Below are positions 41,336 to 52,900 of a stretch of 64,000 bases of DNA, piece by piece (the stretch's first letter is position 1; each line of letters begins with the position of its first letter). The DNA comes from Legionella oakridgensis ATCC 33761 = DSM 21215 (GTDB lineage: Bacteria > Pseudomonadota > Gammaproteobacteria > Legionellales > Legionellaceae). The translations under genes and the position numbers were made by a program. The stretch is taken from contig NZ_CP004006.1 in the NCBI RefSeq assembly GCF_000512355.1, forward strand, positions 1,045,001-1,109,000. Reading direction: 5' to 3'. The notes beneath the pieces are model-generated. The model searched no databases. It was not told the DNA's origin and worked only from the letters and a program-made list of their open reading frames with translations.

Positions 41336-42208
41336 TCATCCTTCTTTTGCTTTTGATTGCTTTGGTACTGTGGCTATGGTTCGTTCCGGCACAAACAGCA
41401 GGGGGTTCACATACGTTTGATTCATGATCATGGACCAATGAAGATGTGGGCCTGTGACCCGGCCGGTCATGCCAACGGTTCCAATGAGTTGCCCCTGTTT
41501 GATTTGCTCTCCTTGTTTGACGTCTATTTTTTTTAAATGAGCGTATAAGGAAAATATCCCCATGCCATGATCGATAATGACGGTATTGCCTGTGAAAAAA
41601 TAATCGCCTGCCTCAACGACTTTGCCTGGACTAATGGCCGTGACCGGGGCGTTTTCAGGTGCTGCAATGTCCAAGCCGGAATGTGGGGCACGTGGTTGTT
41701 TATTATAAACCCGTTTGAGTCCAAACTGACTGCTGATTGGGCCATACGCCGGTGGGATGAATCCATGGGCAAAAGGATTACTCTGACTGTATTGGGAAAA
41801 AATAGCAGTCAGTTTTTTATTTTCATCTTCAATGCGTTGTTTATCTTCAGCATAAGGATCCACTTTGCGTTGATTATCAATGGTCAGATATTGAGTTTTA
41901 TAATATTTATCGCTGACGTGAAAAGGAATGTTTGCTTGCATGGGCTTGGTCATATGCAATTGCTGAATGGATTGAATGTTGCTTAATGGCACACCTACGA
42001 TCATGAGCCATTGATCTGGATTTGGGCTTTTGATGACGGCAACACGATGGTTATCGTAATAGACTTCCGGCTTTTGTTTGATGTCAATAGGGATGATGGT
42101 GAGGCCGCCGTTAATGGCATGATTTTCTGGCAATGTGTTAGCTTGACTCAGCGGAAGCCAAATAAAAATAATGGATATCCTGATCAGTATTTTGTAAAAA
42201 GAATGCAT
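41336..42208 (-). CDS. M23-family (LytM) peptidoglycan endopeptidase
   Basis: This protein is exported, with a signal peptide from MHSFYKILIRISIIFIWLPL. I prefer that methionine (42208) over the one at 42229. The N-terminal domain (residues 30-130) is a beta-rich segment. The C-terminal M23 domain has the zinc motif PHSGLDIAAPE and the HLH motif GPHLHWSM, with YAHLKKIDVKQGEQI between them. It cuts peptide cross-links in the wall or activates amidases. All four metal/catalytic residues seem present, so it should be active rather than a degenerate activator. Its start lies within about 5 bases of the xseA stop, so co-transcription is likely. Confidence 0.9.
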   Translation of the reverse strand: MHSFYKILIRISIIFIWLPLSQANTLPENHAINGGLTIIPIDIKQKPEVYYDNHRVAVIKSPNPDQWLMIVGVPLSNIQSIQQLHMTKPMQANIPFHVSDKYYKTQYLTIDNQRKVDPYAEDKQRIEDENKKLTAIFSQYSQSNPFAHGFIPPAYGPISSQFGLKRVYNKQPRAPHSGLDIAAPENAPVTAISPGKVVEAGDYFFTGNTVIIDHGMGIFSLYAHLKKIDVKQGEQIKQGQLIGTVGMTGRVTGPHLHWSMIMNQTYVNPLLFVPERTIATVPKQSKAKEG

Positions 42209-42212
42209 CAAG

Positions 42213-43540
42213 TTATTCTCCTTTGCCAATGATTTTGCCTTGTAATGTTCCCTTGGCTAATTGAATGTTTATGACATCACCTTCATGGATGTTTCGACTA
42301 TCAAATACTATCTTATGATGATGAGTTACAATGGCATAACCTCTGTCGAGTGTAGCCAAAGGGCTGACTGCGTGCAACGTAGCGAGGAGTGTCGTTAGCC
42401 GTTGTTTATATTGATGAAGCAGGGTTGCTATTTGATAATTCAGGTTATTTTCCAGGTGATGCAGCTGCTTTCTTGCTTGCTGGAGCAATAAAGCTGGATT
42501 GGTTGCGTTTAAGTGGGCCATTGCCAAATGCAGTTGATGGTGTTTTTGGGCCAGGATATGGCGTGCCGCTCGGCCTAATTGACTTTGTAAATAATCGAGT
42601 GTTTGCCAGTAGGAGCATACCATGTGTTCTGGCGAGTTTATTTTTTGCAATGCATGTCCAAGGAGCAGATGCTGATGCCGTATATAGCGCTTGATCGCGG
42701 CACTCAGTCGTGTTTCTAGGGTAGATAATATAACAAGCAAGTCTTTTTTGTCGGGAGTAACTGCTTCTGCGGCGGCGGTGGGTGTTGGTGCTCTTAAGTC
42801 CGCTACAAAATCAGCAATGGTAAAGTCAGTTTCGTGTCCAACACCGGCAACAATAGGAATATGACTGTCAGCAATAGCATAAGCCAGGCGTTCGTCATTA
42901 AAGGCCCAAAGATCTTCGATACTGCCGCCACCGCGTGCCAAAATAAGCACATGACAGCGTTTTTCTTGATTGGCTTGCTGGAGGGCTGCAATGAGTTGCT
43001 GGGGTGCCTGTTTGCCTTGTACTTCGCTTGGATAAACAATGACGTTGGCGATAGGAAAACGCCGTGCCAGCGTGGTTAATATGTCCCGTAAAGCCGCACC
43101 ATTAGCAGACGTAATGACTCCAATGACCTGGGGAAAACGTACAATGGCTTTTTTACGAGTAGATTCAAATAAACCAAGGGCGGCCAGTTTAGCTTTCAAC
43201 CGTTCAAATTGCTGATGCAAATTCCCCTGACCAGCTTCTCTGAATTCTTCAACAATGAGTTGAAAATCACCGCGAGCTTCGTACAAACTCAAGGTTCCTC
43301 GTGCAAGGATTTGCTGACCATTTTGCAAGGTGGTGAGTCCATGCGTATGGCGATTGCGAAAATAAACACAGCGTAACTGGGAAAAAGCATCTTTTAAGGA
43401 AAATAAAAATGACCAGAAGAAGGTTTGTTTAAATTAGACACTTCTCCTTCTACGGTGACTTCTCCCATTTCATGTTCGAGCAGGGAACGGATGTGGCGGT
43501 TTAGCTGAGTCACGGTAAGAATGGGCGTTTGATTGACCAT
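42213..43540 (-). CDS. xseA: Exodeoxyribonuclease VII large subunit (frameshift as read)
   Basis: The enzyme degrades single-stranded DNA with the XseB small subunit. The N-terminal OB domain opens MVNQTPILTVTQLNRHIRSLLE from ATG 43540, followed by VEGEVSNLNKPSSGHFYF. The frame is lost at A4 43400-43403 (plus strand). One extra base restores SLKDAFSQLRCVYFRNR and the continuous catalytic part with VIGVITSANGAALRDI, ARGGGSIEDLWAFNDE and GVGHETDFTIADFVADLRAPTPTAAAE. The repaired length is about 442 residues, normal. The missing base here lies in a short A4 tract. Confidence 0.94.
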
Positions 43541-43930
43541 ACATGCACTTAAGATACCTATAAGACATCGTATGTTATCAGATGGTTTTTCGTTATTAAA
43601 CCGCAATAATTTATCTTGTCAGCACTGTTTCATTAAACGGTCGTTATTGCGAACAACATGAATCTAGGCCCAATTTTCAATAGGGTGTCGATCTTGGTTG
43701 CTTCACCATCGCCCGAAAAGACAAATTTTTAAACAAATACATGTTCAAAATATAGATGCGTTTGCCCTGGGGCGGTTATGTTTATCTTGTTTCTTAAAAA
43801 TGACAATGCTATTGTGCAATATTTTGTGTGTATAGTGAGCAAATTATTATCACAATGATTTCTTAATATTTATTTAAGAAAACCTATCTATACTTGCATG
43901 TATCAAAATCTATCTTAAGGGCGGTGTCTA
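43541..43930. other. Long AT-rich intergenic region before the giant gene
   Basis: About 390 bases lie between the divergent xseA and the giant gene. I see no gene. TATAGT at 43831-43836 could be a -10 element for the giant gene, but no -35 at correct spacing is convincing. The ATG at 43931 follows a weak ribosome site (AAGGGCGG). Confidence 0.5.
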
Positions 43931-46900
43931 ATGTACGCAGAAACCTATAAAAAACTCAAAGGAAAATACAATTTTGATAATTTTGAAGTCGCAGCGGAGG
44001 TGATTGAGAAATATTTCGGTGATTTATTTCGTTTGAGTGTGGTTGAAAGCGAGTTAGAAAAAGGCCGTACTGACAGCAGTTACATGTTGTTATTTGACCG
44101 TTGCATGCGTGAATTGAAAGACTTGTATACGGCTGGTGAAGTAGTAGAAAAGCTGTATGAAGTATTAAATCATGCGGACATGAAAGATCTCATGTTACAT
44201 CAATTTGTCTTTGTGCCTGAGGCAGGATCGCAACGCTCGGCGCAAGCAGGTTTTTTGGAAAAATTGGCCGTTGGTGATTTAAAGGAAGTGGGCGAGTCAT
44301 TGACGTTTCTGGATATGAAGCGTTTGGTGAAGGGATTAGAGCATTTAAATGGTCGTACTTTATTTGGTCCTCCACCTCCACGTGTGTCTGTGGCGCATGC
44401 TTATCATTTGTCTGCTATGTCTCCTGCAACCATCGCGCAACTTAAAAGGGATAATCAGGCGTTGCTGGTTAATTTTAATCTTAATCCTAAGGGAACGCCT
44501 AAATGGGGTGTTGTGGATTTGGTGGGCAATCGTGTTTTTTGTGAAACGCCGTTAACAGAACCGGAAAAACGTGCCCTGAAGGATCATCTTCGCCTGGATG
44601 ACCCTGAGTTTGTTGGAGGACGTGCCGATGGCTTGGCCTCTACTGGTTACACGGCATTAGCCTGGCTTGATAAAGAAATTACGCATGCCTGGAATTTTGA
44701 TGTCGATGCTGATTTTACCGTAACACTGAAGGATTTCCTGTTTACGTTATTTGGGGGGGATTCCACAAGCGTCACCTATCGTCTTAAAGATGGGGAGGCG
44801 GCGCGGTTTTCTACAGAGGCGTTTCGTCATTTATTGCGTATGGCAAATAATAGATACGGGTACGACGAGACAACCTTAACAGGGGGTACGGTATTTACCC
44901 GCAGCGGCTATCTTTCAACATTGGGTAAACTCCGAAGCAGAGACTATACACCGGGGGATTTAACTGCGGTACTTCAGGCATACCAGGAGAATCGTTTATC
45001 GTTGGATGATATTGACAGAGACTATTATTCTTCCATGCGCACGCTGGTGATTGGTTTTGATAATACGCTGACAAAACTGGGTCATATTGTTCAAGACAAA
45101 GATTCATCCACGCTGACTGTTCCGGCCGTGATTGATTTTGAACGATTAGATGGGGATCATGCTAGATACTGTGCTCCCACCAATACCAATTCGGCTCATC
45201 TGCGGGCTCGTTCATCGACTTATGAATATAATCCCACTGGCACAAGAACCCGAGAAGAGAATGTGGCGGTGATGATGGTGTTTGCGTTTATTCGTGCCAA
45301 ATCGAAAAAACGTTTGCTTACGATTGATTTGCCTGCGCATTTTCAATTAACGGCCGAGGAGCAGCAATTTGTTGTCCGCACGTTATTGCAAAATCCTTTT
45401 GTCACCGAGCTTGATGTTGGTGCCAATCGTTCGTTGCAAGCCGTTAAAGAAGCTTTAATTCCAACCCTTGCTCGTAACCGCTGGCTGGCCGCTTGTGGTT
45501 ATCGGCCGCCATTGATTGATAATTTCTGGAAGCAAGCAGCCAAACATTGGCTCATTCATTTGCATGAACAACCAACCATTTTAGAAGCAAAAGCAGAACA
45601 TGAATTATTCAAGCGTTGCGTGCTGGAAATGGGTATACAAGGATTAGAACATGCCTTGAAATTCTTGGCCGATCCTTCGCAGCGTGATTTTCTTGACAGC
45701 ATTTATGGTGCGGATAAACGTGTGTTTTATGCGGCTTGCCCGGCAAGAGACTATGCGGCTTATTTAGGCATGCTGTTAGGGCATTTGCGTGCACACGCTT
45801 ATTTCCCCTTTAATGAATTGGGAATTGCCTATCAGCCCGGTAACGATCGTCCCTTAATTGAGTTATTAGGAGAAATTAATCGTCTTGAACAGTTTGAGCA
45901 AGTTACCTTAACTGATTGTTTAAGAGATAAAAGGGCATGCGGGGAATTTCTCACCCGTTTGATAGAGGTTGCTGATAGAGACAAATGGGTGGGTTTAGTG
46001 GTCATTCCTGAATTACAAGACCAGGACAATGTGGATGAGGCAACGCGGCAATTACGCGTATTATACACGCTGTTAAATGATGTGATTTTGCGTAATCGTC
46101 ATCAGCATGCTTCAGAACAAATATTGGGGCGCATTAATGGCATCGTAGCCGATTATGGGCGTTTGGGACCTCGGGCCGAAGCCATGCCGCATGAAGCACC
46201 AGGCGAAGTGGTGGAGGCAGGTGACTTACATGATGTGATTTATGGTGCTATTGGGCGTTTGCCGCATGACTTTCAATTGCCAATAGAAAAAGTGGTGCTG
46301 TGCAATTGCAAATGCAAATGCAGCAACAAATCGAACAAGTGCGTCAAGTTCAACAAGAAAAGCAACGCGTGGTTCTGACCACTATTGAGCAGCCTATAGC
46401 AGGGGATTTGATTGACTATCGTAACATCGATCGCTTGTTAGGTGATTTTTGGACGGAATACAGTCGTGAAAACCCGGTAGAGGTCAGAGCTGCTACGTTA
46501 CGCAGGGGCGGGGAATCAGTTTTACAAGGGTTTTTCCATACCTGGATTAATGCAAATCCTGCCATTGAAGCGTCCGAAGCCATTCGCAAAATGACACCGG
46601 ATGCGGCCAAAGCCTTGTTACGTAAACATACGCGTTTGCCATCCGGACTTAATCCTGAAAATCTGCCAAAGGGATTTTATACCCAGCGCTCCGAAGAAGG
46701 TTATCTCATCCTTTGTTATAGTCCAGAGCTTGCCTATATTAATCCGCCTAATGCCTTAACCATTGATCTGGATGTACGTACCCCCATGGCAGAAGCCTGG
46801 GAAGGGGATTTTCGTCAATTTAATCTCGGAAAATATCGGGCCGGCGTTGGTCGTCTGGAAGGGGAAGATTGGCTAAATATTGCCTTATTTGCCCAGTTGC

Positions 46901-49900
46901 AACCGCCTCGAGATTATACGGCTGATTTTGAAGCATTTTATCGTAAGAATAGTGCGCTTTTCCCCAGTACAGGTGGTTTTTTTGGCGTAGGTGGCGGGCT
47001 TTCTGCGGCTCATCGTGACAAAATCATTCGTCATTGGCTTGTATTTTTACAAGTATGGCAATACGCAGGTCTCGACGGAGTAAGAGAGTTTTTGGCTAAA
47101 GATGAACGGGATTTCCATCTGCCGATTCCTCATGCGTTTGACATTTTATTACAACGTCAGCCGATGGAGTTACGTGATTGGGCTTCTGAGCGATTCCGAG
47201 ATAATGAGCATTTCTTGCGTGCCTTGGGGCAAGTTTACTATCAATATGGTGATGAAGGGGTTAATAATTTTTTAAGCATGTTGCGTCATGCTGAGATTAA
47301 TTTAGGCCGTGAGTTTTTAGAGGTATTTGCCGGTGCGGTATTACGTGCCAGCCCGAATTTTAACTGTTTCATTTCTGAACGGTTTTTTACGGCCATGGGC
47401 GATATGATGGAAAAACTTAAACCCGTCAGTGCTCGTGGTCAATTACATGCCTGGCAAACGATCCTACAGCTTCATATGGCAGCGGTTGGATGGGAAAATG
47501 TTGAAAAACTTTGGCGTGGTTTTGAATATTTTACCGCTGAATTGGCGGACATGGGAATAGAGCTTCGCGGTGATGAATTCGATAGACTGCGTCCGGAAAA
47601 CATGCTGGTGAGCATGGATAGGATACTTGCAAGTTTAAGGCAAATCCCAAGTCAAGATGACAAGATTCGGTTTATTCAGCAGCTGCATGCATTGGATTTG
47701 ACTCATGGCGGGGTGCATTATGCTCTGCAACATGAAGGGTTTAAACATTTTGATCGTGAATTGGAGCTGCATGATTTTGAAAAAGGAACACCGACGTATT
47801 CCTCGGATTTAGCAGAGCTTTACCGATGGGTTGGGGATATTGCAGCATTAAATATGAAGCGCGCTTTGGCGTCCAAACCTCAGTTTGGTCATCATGATTT
47901 TGGCATATTAACTGCGCGTTTGGGCAATGATTCAGTAGCTTCAAAAGATGGCTTAATGTGGCTGTTGCATACACAATACCCAATTGGCGATATTGCCGGC
48001 GTTCTCGATGCCGTAGAAGCCCTACCGCCTGATTTTCAGGCGCGCATTGCTCGTCATTTGCATCATGCAGTGTATCGTTTGGGGAATTCAAATCTGGCGA
48101 TTCGGCTGGAATCCATGCAAGCGTTAGCCGCACAAGGGTTTGATCCCGAATTGCTGGTTCGCCATCCAAACGGCACGTTTCTTGAAGCAGTGACTATTTT
48201 ACATCAAGCGCGTCGTTGGCAAAGTCCTGATATTGAGCGAATGATGGCTTTGTTTTCCGAAGATATCCATAAGGAAGCAGCGTATCCAGATTACCTTTAT
48301 ACTCAGGGATATAAGCTCGCAACGTTGTTTGGGGTTTATCGCAGTGTGCAATTGCAGCAATTTTATCGGGCAACGGCCGATTTAAAACCGGTGGTACGCC
48401 AGGAGTTGAACTTATTAATAACCCAATTGCTTTCCATCGATTATACAACAACCGGTGAACATTTGTCGGCGTTGGTACAGCCAGAGAATTGGCAAGCCTT
48501 ATTGGATTGCATTCAGGCAATGCAAGGTGATTTGGCGCATACGGCCGAACATCGTATTGCCTTCATTGAACGCTTAAATGCTCAAGGCATTCAGTTTAAA
48601 TATTCGAAAAGCGGGGCGTTCCGAACGCTTAATAGTCGTGCCGAAGAAGGCCCTGGCGATCTTGGCTTTTTTGTTGACCATGATGCCCGGTTGTGGGAGT
48701 TCATGCAAAATCATCTGGTGGTTCCATCTGCCTATGATGCTGCTCATGCAAAAGAAGCGTTATTACCGACTATACGCTTCTTAAAGCGCTTGCAACTTAA
48801 CCGCACTTACTTAAATGAAATTGAACCACTGCTTGCTTCGCTTGAAACGACAAAAGGTGGCGGTTATTGGAGCGTTGATTATTTTTATGGTTTGTTGCGT
48901 GCCTTGCAGCCTGAAAATGATCAGACTTCATTTCCGATTTCATTGTTAAAAGTGATGCTGCAAGAACCAGCCATTGCAGCGAAACCCATTGACAGCGTAG
49001 AAAAAGAATTTCCGGCTGTTTTGATCCCTCATATCAAGGCTATTTTGCAAAACACCGAGTTTGATCGTAATCAACAAGCTACGTTGTGTCAGATTGCGCT
49101 TCGTGAATATGCATGGAATGGCAGTGTGGCCAAGTTACCGGAGATCATGGCTACGTTATCATCGCCGCTTTATAAAGACAGCCGCGGTTATGCTTTGGAG
49201 ATATTAGCCAAATCAACGCATTTCAGCGAGTTGGAGTCGCGCTTTGAAAAATGCTGCCGTCTATTACAACATCCTTACGCAACGGATGAAGGGTTTGTCG
49301 GTCAATGGACAGACATTAGTGCCCTATGGCTTAAGGCACTCAGTACAAGAAAAAATGAAGAAGATTTATATGACCGGATTGCTTCAGACTTTGTCGATGA
49401 TGAGGAACGTCAGGCCTTAATTCTTAAAATCATTGCTTACAGCAGTTTACGTCCGGGGTTACGGGATACGGATACTTATCAATATCAATTAAATAAAAAA
49501 GCGCCTAAACTTGCTCAGCGTTTGGGTGATATGAGTTTGGACGATCTCAAGCTCTTGGCGCAATGTTATCCACAGGAGCCTGCACCCAGCGCCGAGGATA
49601 TTTTACATTTAATTAAAAAGCATGAACGGGACGGTCTGGAATGGGCTGCCTGTCTGGATGGGTTTTTACGCACTCCATACCCTGAACCGCGTGCAGACTA
49701 TGGATTTGTTGCAAGCCTTCGTGATTATGATCTGCAGCGCATGATAGCAGAAACCAAGGTCAGTGGCGATGAGGCTCGCCAGGGATTATCGGCAGAAGAC
49801 GCTGCACGGTTGACGCTGATATTTTCATATTTGAAACAGCTTGAAAGCGGTGCTCAACGAATTGAGGGCGTTGGTAAACCCATTGGTAAAATGAGCCAGG

Positions 49901-52900
49901 AAGAATTGGCGATTGCCTATAGAAGGCTGTCAGAAGCGTCTAAACGAGAGCCTGACAACGATGCTTTACGTGCTCAGGTTTGGGCTGTATTGTTTGAAGT
50001 GCTGGGTCGCACCACGCGTAAATACCCTCATTTAGCGCAACAGTTTGCATTAATTGCCAATGATGTCTGTGTGAATGCTGATACCCGTGTGTTACAACTC
50101 GCAACTGGGGAAGGAAAGAGCCACTTTGTGGCCATGCGGGCTGCTCGTAATGCGGGATTGGGTAAAACCGTTGATGTTTGTACGGCAAAACGAACGCTGG
50201 CTGAGCGCGATCTGAAAGATTATCAAAGCTTCTTTGATTATCTTGGATTAACGACGTCCTACATTCACCCGAAATCGTCGCGTGAAACGTACATGGGCAG
50301 CCAAATTCACTATACCACCACCGGGGATTTATCCCTCTTTTTGGATGAGCAAAGTTATCGCGGTACCCCCATTGTTATCCCACGGGATCAACGTGTAGGT
50401 CTGTTTGATGAGTTTGACTTTATTCGTTTTGAAGAAGGTAGAAAGACAGAATACAACTACGCGCAACCGACCGGTAAAACGCCAAAGCAAATGACTTGGT
50501 TTTATCAAGCGGTTAATGCGTTTTACAAGGCAAATCAGGAAGATTTGGTTGCAGGTATTAATAGAGACAAATTGCAGCAATTTGCTGATTTCCTTTTGCG
50601 TGAGACTCATGAAAATGAAGAGCGGCAAAACCTGGTACGTCAAATGGCACGTGACCCATTGCAACTAGCGCAATGGCTGCAATCGGCGCATGAAGCGCAT
50701 GAGCTTGTCTGGGGTATTGGATTTACCGTACGCGATGTCACCATTGAAATTGGCGATGAATCTTATCCAATGCGGGAAATCATTCCATTGTCTGCCGATA
50801 ATCAGCCGATGGTTGGTTCTACCTTCAGTGCGGGTGTTCATCAATTGCTGGCAGTGCGCTTAAATACAGAAGCAAAAGCCCTGCCGGCAGACGCCGATCC
50901 AAGAAAGAAAGCGCAAAACTTCCATATTCATGCGGAAAGTCATATTGTCAGCTCGCAAGTCGCGGCTGAGCGTATGCGGCAATTGTGGGGGAGCTGGGAA
51001 GGTTTTTCAGGAACAATTTCGGCCGCACAGGCAACGACGTTATATAGGGAACGTGGTACGCAAGTATTGCATGTGCCAACTAATCAACGCGATTTGCGTT
51101 TCTGGCATAAGCCCGAATTTTTTGCCAGTGATTTAGCAAGAGAGGAAGAGGCAAGAGCGCAAGCCGAAGAAAGGCGCATGGAAGCGGTGGTCAAACAAAT
51201 ACGGCTATGCCTTAAAAATAAACAGTCAATGTTGTTTTCTTGCCGCAATGATGCGCATGTTAAAGAGCTGGAAGCGTTATTGCGAGCTCGCTTAACACCG
51301 GATGAGCTTGAGCAGTTCCTGTTTTATACCAATGAAGATGAGCGAACGCCTGCGCAAGTCCTGGAAGAAAAACAAACTCAGGAAGCCTGGCGTGGCGGTA
51401 AAAAACAAAGAGCCATGGCTCTGGTGGCGTCAGGGTTTGGACGCGGTGATAACGTCGGAGTTGAAGCGGTCTTTTTATTTGATGTCAACGATAACAATGA
51501 CAAACTGCAAAAAGGTGGGCGTACGGCTCGCAATGGAGAAGAAGGTGAAGTCTTCCAGTTTTATCTGGCGCGCGATCTGGAGACAGAAGAAGCACGCCTT
51601 TGGCAAATTATTGAAGCGGTTGCCCCAGATGCCCGTGAGGAAATCAGAGATAAATTTATCGCTGGCGGATTACTGGAAGATGGAGCAGACGACGAAACAG
51701 ATCATGGTTCTGAAGCTGAGGACGATGCTGAAATAGCGCTTAGCCCGGAAGAGCAACGGTTTGAACGGGTGATGCATTTACGTGAGTACATCTTCAGTTT
51801 ACAAAATGCTCCTAATCAAGGTTATCGCAGTGCGATTGCGCAGTTATCGTCTTGGGCCATGACACTGTTAGGTCAGGTAGACGATGCGGATGCGCGGCAA
51901 GAATTGACAACGTTTTTCAGTTTTCATCTTAAAGAATTGGAGAAAATCTGGATTGAAATTTCAGGATCTGACCGGTCCATTGATGAAAAAATTGTTGCCA
52001 TAAAAGACATCATCGCAACACGTACGATCCCTGAGTTTGTTGAACGCTATCATGAAAAAACCGAACGAGACGTTGAGCCCTATCGATTTGAACCGCATAC
52101 GCCAGTGCAAATTGATCTGGTGGTTTCTCCTCCACCGGCAAAACCTACGGAAAAAGATAAGCTGATTGCAGCGATTTGCAGCGTCATGACCCGTTTACGG
52201 GACTGGGATTTAACGGATGCAAAAACCGCTGAAATTCCTGAAAAAATTCAATCATTGGCAGAACATGAAGATGAAAGGCATTTGCGTAAATTTGCCCAAG
52301 ATGTTGCAGCCTGTCCTTCTGCACAAGAATTTATAAACATCTTACGGATTAATTATCGGCAGATGCAGCATCCGTCTACTGCCTGGGAAGCTGCTTTGGA
52401 GGCGTCTGAGTTGAGCATTGAGGCAGACGAGTTCCTGGAGGGGGTTGAGGAACGCCTTAAACTTGAATTTGCCGGACTTTTGGGTAAATTGCTTCCGGAA
52501 TTGCAAGAAGGCATCATCAACACGTTAAGCAAAAGTGCTCTTGAGGAACGCGACACTCGCATTCACCAAGCCTTACCCATATTACGCTATCTTGCCCGCT
52601 TTAATGAAGAAGAACAGGATAAGTGGGGTGTAGAATATGTTGAGTATATAGCGACTATTCAGCGTGAGATTCCGGAAGCAATATTGCATGCTTATCTTGG
52701 CGAAAGTCGTCCGATGAGTTATCGCGATTTTATTGCCCTGTGGGGATTAGCAAAATCGGTGGATTATGAGGACTGCCCTTTACCGATGATGTTAAGTCAA
52801 TTGGAGCAGTCACTAAAAGGCGATTCTGAGCACCGTCTGCGCACCTTGCTGGATTGGCAGCTGTTATCCGCTGGGATGAAACAGCAAGACGCTGCAGCAT

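Noticed and set aside
43800-43836. Sigma-70 promoter for the giant gene
   Set aside because: TATAGT is present, but neither candidate -35 (spacers of 25 or 13 bases) is at an acceptable distance.
50000-51700. A second housekeeping SecA preprotein translocase
   Set aside because: The motor is embedded in a protein four times the length of SecA, and the tail and signal-binding features of SecA are not seen.
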